NCBI GenBank assembly: GCA_002424095.1
Contig: DIPL01000003.1
Location: forward strand, 1 to 46,503
Length of the DNA stretch: 46,503 nucleotides
DNA from: Christensenella sp. UBA5489
GTDB taxonomy: Bacteria; Bacillota; Clostridia; Christensenellales; UBA1242
Reading direction: 5' to 3'
Shown here piece after piece: positions 7,427 to 18,200 of the stretch. Each line of letters starts with the position of its first letter. Positions within the stretch are counted from its first letter, which is position 1. The notes below the pieces were generated by a model that made no database searches, was not told where the DNA came from, and saw only the letters and a program-made list of their open reading frames with translations. Made by a program: the position numbers and the translations under genes.

Positions 7427-7972
7427 TTATAAAGTTTTCTCTTTGCCGTAATACTGCTCATATAACTTAACCCAATTATTTATATATTTTTTATGAGAAG
7501 TGGTTAAATAATCAGGATTTGTAATTGCTTCCCAAGCAGCATCTTCAATATTCAAGCGTATGCCTTTTTCGAGAATTTCAAAAAACAATTTTTTCCCAAT
7601 GTCTTGCCTAAAAAACCAAGATAATGCGGCTATACTTTTATTTGCTAAAATCCGTTGTCTAAGGTTATCTTTATTTTTAAGATTTTCTAATTCATCCATA
7701 ACTTGATTGATACGGTCCTGCAATCTCCCTTCGGAAACTTCATTATATTCACGTAAATATTCGACCATTTCTTCAAGTGTGAAATTTTCTTTTTCTTCCA
7801 AAATTTTTCTTTTCTCTTCATCGGGAATTGTGGAAGTTTGATAAGATGAATAATAAAGCAAACTATATAACGTAACCTGAATTTCACGAATTGCTTCTTT
7901 GCGTTTTTCTTTATCCGTTGGTAGTTTTATTCTAAAAGCCACCGCTTTCTCTTTATTATCATTTCTATCCAT
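7427..7972 (-). CDS. Unrecognised 181-residue helical protein
   Basis: An ATG with a GGAG site about nine bases upstream. The product is highly charged and predicted almost fully helical: a basic N-terminus (VAFRIKLPTDKEKRKEAIR), a Glu/Lys-rich coiled-coil-like middle (RLQDRINQVMDELENLKNK) and a more hydrophobic C-terminal part (SIAALSWFFRQDIGKKLFFEIL). No signal peptide, membrane segment or catalytic motif is seen. It lies between two other unrecognised genes on the same strand, 166 bases after the 485-residue gene and 46 bases before the 232-residue gene, consistent with one operon. Function unknown. Confidence 0.72.
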   Translation of the reverse strand: MDRNDNKEKAVAFRIKLPTDKEKRKEAIREIQVTLYSLLYYSSYQTSTIPDEEKRKILEEKENFTLEEMVEYLREYNEVSEGRLQDRINQVMDELENLKNKDNLRQRILANKSIAALSWFFRQDIGKKLFFEILEKGIRLNIEDAAWEAITNPDYLTTSHKKYINNWVKLYEQYYGKEKTL

Positions 7973-8138
7973 TTATTTTTGCTCCGCAATGTTATTTTTT
8001 ATATTAATATTAACATAATATGTAAAATTTGTAAATAGGGCATTTTTTTGCAGATAGTGATTATAATTAACTTATTTAGTTTTTTGTTTTAAAATTATTT
8101 AATTGTTTTAAAGTTTGAACCTGCAAAGTTTTCGTCTT

Positions 8139-9596
8139 TTATAGAGTCCTCTCATTTTCTTGCCTTTTTCGTTGGCTTTGAGCAGTTGGTAAAATTGACG
8201 TATTTGGTATTTCTATTGTTGTTTTTTTAGTTTGTTGCTTTAAAATTATTTCATCGGTTTTTTTATCAACTCCATAACTTTCTGTATATTCTGTAAATAT
8301 AATCTTTTGGCTAAATTTGCCTGTTGGTGCTTGGGTTTGTGTTAGTTCTGGCTGAATCGTTGGTGTTTTTACTGATTGAACCGGTGCTTTTACTGGTTGG
8401 AGTGGTTTTGTTGGGGCTTTCGGTTGAGTTTGGACCTTTCCTTTGTCGCTGATAATTTTCAAAAAGTCTTCAATGTCAAAAAGTCCATCTTTTTTACTCT
8501 TATCTTTCTTGCCTTTATCTTTCTTTCCACCGTCGCCGCCTTTACTACCACCGCCGCCGCCTTTACTGCCACCGCCGCCTGCACTTTTTCCGCCACTTTT
8601 TCCGCCACCCTTTCCTGCTGTGGCACTTTTCTCTGCGCCTTTTTTATCGTATTTGAATTCGCTCTTTTTTCTTACTTCTTCAATTTTTAAAATTGTAACT
8701 TTATGCAGTAATTTTTTTGCAACGGCTTTTTCAACTAATTCATCAAGTGTTTTTCTAAGGTCGGTTGGCGAAACTTTTTTGCCACCTTGTCTTGAACCGT
8801 ATTTAGTTTTGCTTATAAATTCATCGACAACTTCTTTTCCGTTTTTGTCCTCACGCAAAATTTTAATAATTGCTTTGATATATTTCAACTCGGCGTTTTC
8901 ACTTTCAATACGCTTTATTTCATATTGATAAAATCTATTTCTAAAAATTGAAAGAATAGACGGGGCTAAAATTTCATTTTCTTTCGAAAAAGTTCTACCG
9001 TCTGTTTCTCCTTCGGTGTTTAAATTAAAAACTTTTTTAACGGTAAATAAAAAGTTCGGATTTGACTTTTCAGAAAAACGAGCAATTGGTGTCTTTAAAT
9101 TCTTTTTTTCACCCGCCTTAATATAGGTTTCATAAAGTTTAAGAAAGGTGATAGAAATTTTTTCGCCGTTTTCATTTGTTCTTTCTTCAATTGTTACAAG
9201 AAATTGAAATTTTAATTTCCCGCACATTGCATAGGCTTCATATTCACTTGTTGTTTTGTTTGTTATAATTTTTTGCAAAGAAGTCAATTCGGTGGCAATT
9301 ATTTCAGAAATATAATAAAAACCTTCTGGTGTAAATTCTCCTAATAAAGATTTTTTTGAGAATTCAATTAAAACTTTTTCATTTAGTCTTTGTGATAAGT
9401 CCGAAGTGTCTTCTTCTTTGCCAATTTCATATTCATCATCGGCTTCATTTTGAATTAAACTTTTACTTGCTTCGGGTTTTTCGTTATCAGAGTTTCCGCC
9501 TTTTTTTAATTCTAATTCTTTTCCGTCTTTGTTTGTTTCTTTTTCGTTATCTAAAATCGACTTGTTGCCGTCTTTTTTATTTTCACTATCATTCAT
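8139..9596 (-). CDS. Unrecognised 485-residue protein with long disordered arms
   Basis: Starts at an ATG behind AAAAGGAG. There are three parts. Residues 1-70 are an acidic, Asn/Lys-rich, probably disordered arm. Residues ~70-320 form a folded core with beta and helical segments (VLIEFSKKSLLGEFTPEGFYY; LKFQFLVTIEE). After ~320 comes a Gly/Lys/Ser linker of GGGKSGGKS and GGGGSKGGGGG type, a run of KKDKGKKDKSKKD, a short amphipathic helix (LFDIEDFLKII) and a Pro/Gln/Thr arm (KAPTKPLQPVKAP). The basic Gly-rich linker could contact nucleic acid or another acidic polymer. No membrane segment. It follows the membrane gene at 9676-10716 by 79 bases. Function unknown. Confidence 0.75.
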   Translation of the reverse strand: MNDSENKKDGNKSILDNEKETNKDGKELELKKGGNSDNEKPEASKSLIQNEADDEYEIGKEEDTSDLSQRLNEKVLIEFSKKSLLGEFTPEGFYYISEIIATELTSLQKIITNKTTSEYEAYAMCGKLKFQFLVTIEERTNENGEKISITFLKLYETYIKAGEKKNLKTPIARFSEKSNPNFLFTVKKVFNLNTEGETDGRTFSKENEILAPSILSIFRNRFYQYEIKRIESENAELKYIKAIIKILREDKNGKEVVDEFISKTKYGSRQGGKKVSPTDLRKTLDELVEKAVAKKLLHKVTILKIEEVRKKSEFKYDKKGAEKSATAGKGGGKSGGKSAGGGGSKGGGGGSKGGDGGKKDKGKKDKSKKDGLFDIEDFLKIISDKGKVQTQPKAPTKPLQPVKAPVQSVKTPTIQPELTQTQAPTGKFSQKIIFTEYTESYGVDKKTDEIILKQQTKKTTIEIPNTSILPTAQSQRKRQENERTL

Positions 9597-9675
9597 TATT
9601 TTCTCCTTTTATTCCGTATTTAATCGAAATAAAACATATTTTGTTTTTTTTCTTACTTAACTTTATATTATTTTG

Positions 9676-10716
9676 TCATTTCTTTTTAAATTTATTTTTA
9701 ATTTTCTCATATAGTCTTGAAATTCTGAAACTAAAAGAACTGTTTTTGAATTTTTGGTTTTTCTCTCGTGCAGATTGTTTTGCTGAATATGTAAAATTTT
9801 TGCTCGGTGTGTAAGTAAAAAGAATAAGTAAATAAGCAATTATTGGACTCATCAAAATTATCATAGCAGGTATAAGCGGAGTGTCTAGATATTTCCACCA
9901 ATTCACTTCATTGACGTCTATATACATTTTTTGTTCTAGTTTAATTAAATCTCCATTAATATTTTTCCCACTTGTTTCAACAGAAACTTGCGTTCGCCCT
10001 TGCTGATAAATAGGTATGTAAAAAAGTCTTGATGATATTTCTTTAACAAATCTGCCATCACAACGAATTGTAAATATTTGATATGGATTGACAATTCCGC
10101 CGTTATCAATACTCACATTTGAAATTTGAAAATCAACATATGTATTATTTTCAACAGAACTTGTTAGACATTTAATCGAAAAATCACTCACTGGCGGGTA
10201 TAACACTTCAACGTTTTTTTCAAAGACTGCCACTTCGTTAAGGCTGTTTATTGCCTTATATTTTAAAATTTGAACGCCAACCTTGCTTGTATTGATTTCG
10301 CCTATGGTTTCAACTTCCAAAACCTCGGTATCTCCGTCCCCATTTGTATAAAAAGCATACGCTCCGTTGTCAATATAAGTGTCATATATGTAGCAATATG
10401 CGTATGGTGTTCTTGGAGTTATTATAATTCCATTTTCTGAAATACTAGAACCACTTAGAAATTTAGTTCCATATATTCCACTCGAAAACTCACTCGTTCC
10501 GCTCGCCAACTCTCCGCTTCCACCGTTAAAAAAAGTATTATTCGAAAATTCTCCGCTTGAAAATTCGCTCGAATTTTGCACTGTTGAAATCATATCAACA
10601 TAAGTGATTTTAAAATCATAAGGCTTTGAGAAAAATAAAGAAAAAGATAAAAGAAAACTTAAAAAGATAATCAATCCAAAAATAAATATTTTAATAAAGC
10701 AGTTTTTTGTATTCAT
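9676..10716 (-). CDS. Unrecognised membrane protein with Ser/Gly-rich ectodomain
   Basis: A 346-residue protein with an AAAGG ribosome binding site. An N-terminal hydrophobic helix (FIFGLIIFLSFLLSFSLFF) is a signal anchor or signal peptide. Next comes a Ser/Gly/Phe-rich repetitive stretch at about residues 50-95, in which SSEFSSGEFSN, SGTSEFSSGIYG and FLSGSS repeat an (S/E)FSSG unit. A beta-rich extracellular region follows, then a second transmembrane helix near 285-305 (LIPAMIILMSPIIAYLLILF) and a basic, helical cytoplasmic tail rich in Lys and Arg. First gene of the four-gene cluster; it could anchor the cytoplasmic partners encoded downstream, which is an inference from order only. Confidence 0.72.
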   Translation of the reverse strand: MNTKNCFIKIFIFGLIIFLSFLLSFSLFFSKPYDFKITYVDMISTVQNSSEFSSGEFSNNTFFNGGSGELASGTSEFSSGIYGTKFLSGSSISENGIIITPRTPYAYCYIYDTYIDNGAYAFYTNGDGDTEVLEVETIGEINTSKVGVQILKYKAINSLNEVAVFEKNVEVLYPPVSDFSIKCLTSSVENNTYVDFQISNVSIDNGGIVNPYQIFTIRCDGRFVKEISSRLFYIPIYQQGRTQVSVETSGKNINGDLIKLEQKMYIDVNEVNWWKYLDTPLIPAMIILMSPIIAYLLILFTYTPSKNFTYSAKQSAREKNQKFKNSSFSFRISRLYEKIKNKFKKK

Positions 10717-11017
10717 AAAAACCTTTGAGAAACCCTTTTTTGGCTTTTATATAAATTCTATTAGATTATTTATTATATCATACTAACAAAAAAATGTAAA
10801 CTTTATTAATTTTTTATAATATAAGGAAATTACTAAATTAATACAAATTTTTCAACTCTCTACATAAAACTATTTTATTCGCTAAAAAAGAAAAACAAAA
10901 AGTTTTTTTTGAAATATAATTCAAACTTATTATTTAATGTGCTATAATGATTGAATAACACAAAAAAATAATTATATTTTTTTAAAAAAGACAAAAATAA
11001 TTAAAGGACGAGAAAAA
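10717..11017. other. Divergent intergenic region with the leuS promoter
   Basis: About 300 AT-rich bases between the four-gene cluster and leuS. It contains the leuS promoter at 10920-10948. The ~65-base leuS leader is too short for a T-box riboswitch. Confidence 0.5.
10920..10948 (+). promoter_or_regulatory. leuS promoter
   Basis: TTCAAA (-35, 10920-10925), a 17-base spacer, then a consensus TATAAT (-10, 10943-10948). The start codon is about 65 bases beyond the expected transcript start. Confidence 0.65.
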
Positions 11018-13447
11018 ATGAAATATGATTTTAAAAAAGTTGAAGAAAAGTGGCAATCAAAGTGGTTTAAAAATAACACTTTTCGTGCCGTTAATTTTGA
11101 TGCAAGACCTAAATATTATGCACTTATGGAATTTCCTTTTCCATCAGCAAAAGGCATCCATATGGGAAATGTTCGCTGTTATATTCCGCAAGATGTAAAC
11201 GCACGTTACCATAGATTTAAAGGCGAAAATGTCCTTTATCCGATTGGTTATGATGCTTTCGGATTACCTGCTGAAAACTATGCGTTAAGTGAAGGAATTC
11301 ATCCACGTGAAGCAACGAAGAATAATATAAAAAATTTTGAACAGCAGTTTAAAAAACTTGGCTTTTCTTTTGACTGGGATAGAGTTATTGATACCACCGA
11401 CCCGAACTATTATAAATGGACGCAACTTATTTTTATTAAACTTTTCGAAAAAGGACTCGCATATAAAAATGTGGCATTCGTGAATTATTGTCCAAAATGC
11501 AAGGTTGTTTTAAGTAATGAAGATAGTCAAGGCGGAAAATGTGATAGATGCGGAAGTTCTGTCGAACAACGTCAACGTGATGTTTGGTTTTTAAAGATAA
11601 CAGACTATGCTGAAAAAATGTTAAAACTTCTCGATGAAGTTGATTATAGCGAAAGTGTTAAAACTGCTCAACGTAACTGGATTGGAAAAAGCGAAGGCGC
11701 AATTATGAAATTTAAAATAAAAGCCAACGAAAAGCAAGCAGATATTGGAGAAGTTGAAGTTTTCACAACTCGACCAGATACAATTTTTGGTGCAACTTTT
11801 ATGGTTCTTTCCCCTGAAAATCCTATAATTGATAATATTAAAAATAATATTTCAAATTGGAAAGAAATTGAAAAATACCGTGATGAAATTAAAACAAAAA
11901 ATGTCTTTGAAAGAACTGAAATGAACCGTGATAAAACAGGCGTTAAACTTGAAAGTATTTCTGCTATAAATCCGCTTTCAGGCGATGAAGTTCCGCTTTT
12001 TATATCAGATTATGTGGTAATGGGTTATGGCACAGGTGCAATTATGGCAGTACCTGCTCACGATGAAAGAGATTTTGAATTCGCTAAAAAGTTTGGAATA
12101 AAAATAATTAAAGTTATTTCAAATTCAGCGGACAAAAGCGAAGAAATGAAAGAAGCATATATTGGCAATGGCACACTTATAAACTCACAATTTTTAAACG
12201 GTATGACGGTCGAAAATGCAAAAAAGGCAGTTATTGAATATATTGAGACAAATAAAATAGGAACTCGCAAAATTAATTATAAAATGCAAGATTGGGCGTT
12301 TAACCGCCAAAGATATTGGGGCGAACCTATCCCTATTATATACTGCGAAAAATGCGGAGCAGTTGCAGTTAAAAAAAGCGAACTTCCGCTTATTCTTCCC
12401 GAAACAGACGACTACCAGCCAAACGAAGCAGGCGACAGTCCACTTGCAAAGATTGATTCGTTTGTCAATGTAGAATGTCCAAAATGTGGCGGAAAAGCAA
12501 AACGTGAAACAGATACAATGCCACAATGGGCAGGTTCGAGTTGGTATTGGTTGAGATATTGCGACCCAAAAAATGACCTTGAATTTGCAGATAATGAAAA
12601 ATTGAAATATTGGGGACAAGTTGATTTATATACGGGCGGAAGCGAACATGTAACTCGACATATGATTTATGCTCAATTTTGGAACTTATTTTTATATGAT
12701 ATTGGCTTTATTCCTGAACGTGTACCTTTTAAAAAGCGAATTTGTGCCGGCTTATTGCTTGGTAGCGACGGTGCAAAAATGAGCAAAAGTAAGGGCAATT
12801 CAGTAAATCCACTTGATATTTTAAACGAATATCCTTGCGATGCGTTGCGTGTACACCTTTGTTTTATGGGTGATTTTGAAAAAACGGTTACGTGGTCAGA
12901 TGATAGCATAAACGGCAGTGTAAAATTCATAAAGCGTGTTTGGGATTTGCTTGATATAGTCAAGGATGATAAAACGGCAACAAAATATTCCAAAGAGCAT
13001 AATTCTGCACTTAATTTAATGATAAAGAAAACAACTGAAATGTATGAGTCATTCAGTCATAACACAATTGTTTCTGAACTTATGAAATTTGTTAATATAA
13101 TTTATGACGATAATTTCATAACAAAAAATGAATTGAAAGACTTTTTAATTGTTTTATGTCCGCTTGCACCGCACATAGCAAGTGAAATGTTTGAAATTGT
13201 TTTCAAGGGCGATATAAACGAACAACCTTTTCCAACGTATGATGAAAAAGCACTTGTACTTGATGAAATTTCTTTGCCGATTCAAATAAACGGAAAATAT
13301 AAAAAGACAATCACTTTGCCAACCGATACGGAAGAAAAAGATGCTATAAAATTGATTAAAGAAAGCACAAACCTTTTAGATGACAAAGAAATTAAAAAAG
13401 TTATATTCTTAAAAAATAAAATCATCAATATAATCACTGCGAAATAA
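11018..13447 (+). CDS. leuS: Leucyl-tRNA synthetase
   Basis: The 809-residue class Ia synthetase joins leucine to tRNA-Leu. The HIGH-type motif is HMGN at residues 48-51 within PSAKGIHMGNVRCY. A zinc-ribbon-like CPKC...CDRC segment lies near 157-178. The CP1 editing domain contains TTRPDTIFGATF and the conserved GTGAIMAVPAHDERD. The KMSKS loop is GAKMSKSKGNSVNP near 586. The C-terminus carries the anticodon-binding helical bundle and the last LeuS domain. Length is normal for bacteria. An AAAGGACGAG site precedes the ATG. It is transcribed alone and converges on the rubrerythrin gene across a shared terminator. Confidence 0.98.
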   Translation: MKYDFKKVEEKWQSKWFKNNTFRAVNFDARPKYYALMEFPFPSAKGIHMGNVRCYIPQDVNARYHRFKGENVLYPIGYDAFGLPAENYALSEGIHPREATKNNIKNFEQQFKKLGFSFDWDRVIDTTDPNYYKWTQLIFIKLFEKGLAYKNVAFVNYCPKCKVVLSNEDSQGGKCDRCGSSVEQRQRDVWFLKITDYAEKMLKLLDEVDYSESVKTAQRNWIGKSEGAIMKFKIKANEKQADIGEVEVFTTRPDTIFGATFMVLSPENPIIDNIKNNISNWKEIEKYRDEIKTKNVFERTEMNRDKTGVKLESISAINPLSGDEVPLFISDYVVMGYGTGAIMAVPAHDERDFEFAKKFGIKIIKVISNSADKSEEMKEAYIGNGTLINSQFLNGMTVENAKKAVIEYIETNKIGTRKINYKMQDWAFNRQRYWGEPIPIIYCEKCGAVAVKKSELPLILPETDDYQPNEAGDSPLAKIDSFVNVECPKCGGKAKRETDTMPQWAGSSWYWLRYCDPKNDLEFADNEKLKYWGQVDLYTGGSEHVTRHMIYAQFWNLFLYDIGFIPERVPFKKRICAGLLLGSDGAKMSKSKGNSVNPLDILNEYPCDALRVHLCFMGDFEKTVTWSDDSINGSVKFIKRVWDLLDIVKDDKTATKYSKEHNSALNLMIKKTTEMYESFSHNTIVSELMKFVNIIYDDNFITKNELKDFLIVLCPLAPHIASEMFEIVFKGDINEQPFPTYDEKALVLDEISLPIQINGKYKKTITLPTDTEEKDAIKLIKESTNLLDDKEIKKVIFLKNKIINIITAK

Positions 13448-13484
13448 TTGCTTTAAAGTTTTTAAAAATTTTCTGATAAAGATT

Positions 13485-13517
13485 AAAAAGTAATAGGACA
13501 ATTCCTATTACTTTTTT
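13485..13517. terminator. Bidirectional terminator between leuS and rubrerythrin
   Basis: A perfect 14-pair stem (AAAAAGTAATAGGA, 13485-13498; TCCTATTACTTTTT, 13503-13516) with a 4-base CAAT loop and T-runs on both strands. It serves leuS (38 bases after its stop) and the convergent rubrerythrin gene (~110 bases after its stop). Confidence 0.88.
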
Positions 13518-13626
13518 ATTACAATAATTCAACTAAAACTTCACTTGATTTAAAAGCACCATCAATAATCACTACTGCGGCAAAATAATAAATCTTTTAT
13601 ATATTTTTTTAATACTTAAAATTTAG

Positions 13627-14220
13627 TTAATCAAAATCATCGATTTTTATAAGAACTGCACCTTGCTTTGCTAGACAAAGCGGACATTCCTGCCACGCTT
13701 CTTTGGAAACGGACTCGTACCCGCAATCAGCACATTTCCATTTAACTGGCTTGGATTTTTTGTATAATGTTCCGTTTTTCATCTGTGTATAAAGTTCTTG
13801 AAAAAGTCTTTTATGACTGGTTTCAACTGTTATGACGTTGTTATAAAGTTTTTCAATTTCAGGAAAACCTTCTTCCTTTGCAATTTTGGCGTATTCCGGA
13901 TAAATTCGCTCGGCTTCAAACCCTTCATCTTCCGCCGCCAACCTTAAATTATCGACTAAATCCCATTTTTCTTTAAAGGGATAGCCTGTGCTTATATCAA
14001 TGTTTGCAATCTCTTTTTTGCTTGCTTTTTGCAAAAAAGTATAAAACATTCTTGCGTGATTAAATTCATTAAAAACAACTTCATCAATAATTTCCGCCAA
14101 AGCCTTATATCCTTGAATTCTCGCACCGTATTCAATAAATTCATATCTCGTACGTGCTTGACATTCGCCCGCAAAAGTTTTTGCTAAATTTATAATTGTT
14201 TTACTTTTTTTTAATTCCAT
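13627..14220 (-). CDS. rbr: Rubrerythrin
   Basis: A 197-residue diiron protein that reduces hydrogen peroxide in anaerobes using rubredoxin-type electrons. The four-helix domain supplies E19, E52-x-x-H55 and E133-x-x-H136 as iron ligands, with a further Glu near 98. The C-terminal rubredoxin domain has C163-x2-C166 and C179-x2-C182 (CADCGY, CPLC) for the single iron. The order, diiron then rubredoxin, is the classical one. It has a GGAGGG ribosome binding site and stands alone. It points to an anaerobic host that meets oxidative stress in the cytoplasm. Confidence 0.96.
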   Translation of the reverse strand: MELKKSKTIINLAKTFAGECQARTRYEFIEYGARIQGYKALAEIIDEVVFNEFNHARMFYTFLQKASKKEIANIDISTGYPFKEKWDLVDNLRLAAEDEGFEAERIYPEYAKIAKEEGFPEIEKLYNNVITVETSHKRLFQELYTQMKNGTLYKKSKPVKWKCADCGYESVSKEAWQECPLCLAKQGAVLIKIDDFD

Positions 14221-14423
14221 AAAAACCCTCCAAATATTAAAATTAGTATTTACAAATTACTTTTTTCTATGTGTTTTTTATTTCCTATTCTAGTTTTATC
14301 CATATTCTTTTAAAACTATATTGTTTATTAAAATTTAAATATTTATTATGAAAAATAGAAAAAATATGGTAGAATAGAATAAATCAAAAAAATAAATTTT
14401 TTATAAATATAAGGAGAATTAAG

Positions 14424-14861
14424 ATGGTGAGAGGAATAGGAACAGGTTTATTTACCCAAATATTTCAGGAAATGCTTATTTACCGAAGAGCTGATAGGAT
14501 TGCCGCAAACCCTGAAAAATGTGAAAAAAGTAAAGGTATGGGCATAACAAGCATTATATTCTCTATTTTGGCAATTTTGCTTGCTGCTGGTGCACCGTTT
14601 TTAAGTTATTATATAATTATTGCTAGTCTTACAACAAATTTGCTTATCATTGGAAATATTTTTTTCTTTGCTTTTGGACTTCTCATTCTTATAATTCCGT
14701 TTTATTTAGCAAGATATGCTGTTGTTTTTTCACGAGCACAACGCAGAATTAACACTTTAAAAATTGGCAAAGTTTCCAGAATTTTAAGTTGGATTGCCAC
14801 TATTGCTTCTATTATAATTTTAGTCATAATCGTTCTTTATCTTATCGCCCTTGGCAAATAA
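14424..14861 (+). CDS. Small multi-pass membrane protein of unknown function
   Basis: A 145-residue protein behind AAGGAG. A short amphipathic N-terminal region (IGTGLFTQIFQEMLIYRRADRI) precedes three or four hydrophobic helices at about 40-60, 68-95 and 118-142, split by a basic loop (RAQRRINTLKIGKVSR). There are no conserved polar residues within the helices to suggest a transporter. A possible extended -10 (TGGTAGAAT, ending at 14375) lies about 50 bases upstream. It is upstream of another membrane protein gene, but the ~380-base gap argues against cotranscription. No family recognised. Confidence 0.72.
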   Translation: MVRGIGTGLFTQIFQEMLIYRRADRIAANPEKCEKSKGMGITSIIFSILAILLAAGAPFLSYYIIIASLTTNLLIIGNIFFFAFGLLILIIPFYLARYAVVFSRAQRRINTLKIGKVSRILSWIATIASIIILVIIVLYLIALGK

Positions 14862-15244
14862 CAATTGAATTAAATAAAAATTTCTAGACTTGGATTTTAT
14901 AAATAAATAGTAAATAAGTGTTTTTAAAACTCTAAAAAAGCACAACGTTCAACATTTTTACTTATTAAAAAAGACTTGATTAATTTTGAAAAATAATTTA
15001 TTATAATATATATACTTAAAATGCTTTAAAAATCTATCTTTATAAATTGTTTTAAAGACAAAAATCTTTATAATTTTTAGGAATTTTTATTTTCTCAAAA
15101 TTTATAATAGGTTTATAAATTTTAACTTAATATATTAGATTTTGAAATTTTTCTCATTATTTGTATAATTTTTATATATTTAATGTAACTTAATTTAAGT
15201 AATTATTTATTTAATTTTTGAACCTTGTATTCTTTGGAGGATTT
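14862..15244. other. AT-rich intergenic region
   Basis: About 380 bases with a consensus TATAAT at 15002-15007, but no -35 at the right distance. I see no gene, RNA or terminator. Confidence 0.45.
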
Positions 15245-18200
15245 ATGGAAGCAATTTATGTAACTGTGATTTTAAATTTATTGCTTTTGATTTTTTTATT
15301 ATTCGGATTTTTTTGGGGGCTTGGTCGTGGCTTAAAAAAAAGCGGGGTCAGGCTCGTGTTTTTTGTAGTTGGGATTATCTTTGCCGCATTGCTTTCAAAT
15401 TTGTTAAGTATGGCTTTATTAAATATTCAAGTTCCATTTCAAGGCACAACCGCAAGTGTAAACGAACATATTTTAACCTGGATTTCATCACAACCTGCAT
15501 TTAGTGAATTATACGAAGCAAGTCCGTCGGTTCAAATACTTATTGCAAAACTTCCTACACTGTTTCTTAATGTCTTTTCATTTTTAATTTTGCTTTATTT
15601 CTTTAAGTTTATAAGTTGGATTTTTTATGCTTCACTTGTCAATGTTATTATTAAAAAGAAACCTGCACTTGGAAATTTTGGAGATAATGTCTATACAATT
15701 AAAGAAGGTCAACCTGTTATTTTAACCGAAAAAGCACCGAAGAAATATCGACTCAGTGGCGGACTTGTCGGCTTATTGCAAGGATTGATTTTATGTTTTT
15801 TCACCCTTCTTCCAATAAGTGGATTTGTTACAATTTTTAATAATGTAACAACACAAATTCAAGCACAAGAACTCAATTCTCAAAATCTTAACCTTGAAAA
15901 CTCTCAAAATATTGTAAATCAAAATAATTTTCAAAATATAATTTATGTAACTGAAAGTCAAAAAACAAACAACTCGGTTGAACTTGCAGAAGGCGACGAA
16001 GGTTTAACGGTTTCAGAATTACCACCGCTTAATAATTTAATTAATGATAACATTCCATCACAAGTTTTTGACTATACTTCGGCTTATTCGAATAGTATTA
16101 TTTCAAAAATGTCTCTTGGCTTAGAAAGTGTGTTTTTTAACTCATTGGCTTCAATCACAGTTAATGATGAAATTATTATATTAAGTCACGAAATTCAAAC
16201 GTTTATCAGTGTATACGACAATTTTATAACACTTTATAGCAATTTTGACGAACAAGATTTTACAAGTTTAAATTTCACTCAGGCAAAAAACACCGTCAAC
16301 ACATTGTTTAATTCAGGAATTGTGAGAGCGGTTGGAAATGAAGTTGCGAATTTTTATTTACAACAAGGAATCGAACAAGCCAGTTTAGGCGAATTTTCTA
16401 CGCAAGTAACATCTCTTGCAAAAATTGTCGAGCAAAGTTGGACAGGCTGGGACAGTAACGCAGATATTTTAAAAAATGATATTATCGCTTCCTTAGATGT
16501 TTTTGAAATTGCCGTTCAAAGCGGACTTTTGAATTTAGTTACTGAAAGTAATTTAAACACTGATGAAATTATTTTATTACTTGCTGAAAACGATGCGAGT
16601 TTATTTAGTAATATATTAAATAGTTTAACAAAATCTGAAACACTTAAAGGACTAACCGTAGAGAGCGTAAATTTATTGCTCGAAACTTTTGAAAATGAAC
16701 TTTTTACCCTTAATTACATGCAAGAAGAACGGGACGCAGGTAACGTGAGTGTTGCTAAGTTTGATAGAGTTTCATCAGCACTGATTAATTGGACAAGTTT
16801 AAAAAATGACTTAAAAGATATATTCTTAAAGGCCATTGATATTTATTTTATAATAACAAATTATCCTGAGTTTTCTCCTGAAATCATTATGGAAAATTCC
16901 ACTGATTCAAAAGCAATATTAAATAGCACGGCACAAATTCTCGACATTATAAAAAACTCAACTCTTATTAAAGATACAGTCGGCGGAAAAAACATTTTAA
17001 ATCAAGCCCTTGATGAATTAAATAAAGGTCAGTATACAGAATATGTAAACTTTTCAAACTTTAAAAATTTAACTTGGACAACTGAATTTGAAATTTTAAT
17101 TGATTTATATGACTTTTATTTAACTTATACCGACATTGAAAAAATAGATTTTGTATTGTTTGATTATGATAGTCTTGAAGAACTCAGCGATGATGCTTTT
17201 GAATCAAATATTGTTAAAGCATTCAAGTTTTATATTTTTAGTTTAGTTTTAGAACAACTTAATATAAACGAAAGCGAAACTTTAATAGATAAATTATATG
17301 ATGATTTTAAAAATCGTTATAACTATATATCAGAAATGAAAGATGAGTTTAGTTTGATTATAGATGTTGCAAAAATTCTCGGCACAGAAGGAATAATTGA
17401 TTGGCTTGCTTATGGCACTGAGCCAAATTGGGCAACTCTTGCAAGCAGTTTAAACAGCAATATTAAAGGTAGCACAACCGAAACAAAATCTGATGCTTTG
17501 ATTAATGATTTAATTGAATTACGTGCTTTTAGAATTACGTTCGTCGAACTTTTAAACAACTTCCTTGCTGGTATGGAAGAAACACCTAATACAATGGGGC
17601 GAATTCAAAAAACAGCGGATTGGAACGGTTGGAATGATTTTAATTCGGAATTAAAAGAAATCACAACATATATGCTTGAAATTGTCCAAAATTCACACGC
17701 CGAAGATTTAACTTCTATTATTGGTTTCTCTAATATATTAGACGGTGATGATGCTGAAAATTCAGTTTTAAATTTCGGGAAAATTTTAGATATTTTAGCA
17801 ACGGCGGAAATTCTAACTTATGAAATTGAAGATGCAACATATTCAATATATGATAATCTTATTATAAATTACCTTGGCGACTATTTATATATAACACCAG
17901 CACTAACCGAAAATTATACTGCAAATTTCTGGTTCAATGAATTCTCATCAATTTACGGAGCACTTGAAATGGCTAAATCAATTATAATTGATGACGTAAA
18001 TCAAACTTCGCTTTTTGATGCAATAATTGCAGGCGACGATTTTGAGCAACTTTTAACAAACGCACTTAGCGACGGCACAATAACTAATGAACAAATAGAA
18101 TATATTTTAGGTGTAGTAATCAATAGTGAATTATTAAAAAATTATAGTGTTGAAATTATAAATAGTTTTAATAAAATTTTAGTAACTCTTATTGATGACA

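Noticed and set aside
8376..8928. Two plus-strand frames with Pro/Ser/Phe-rich products
   Set aside because: Antisense of the Gly/Lys linker of the 485-residue gene; proline runs are the complement of glycine codons.
10949..11017. T-box riboswitch before leuS
   Set aside because: The leader from the predicted start is only about 65 bases; no T-box motif or stem array is present.
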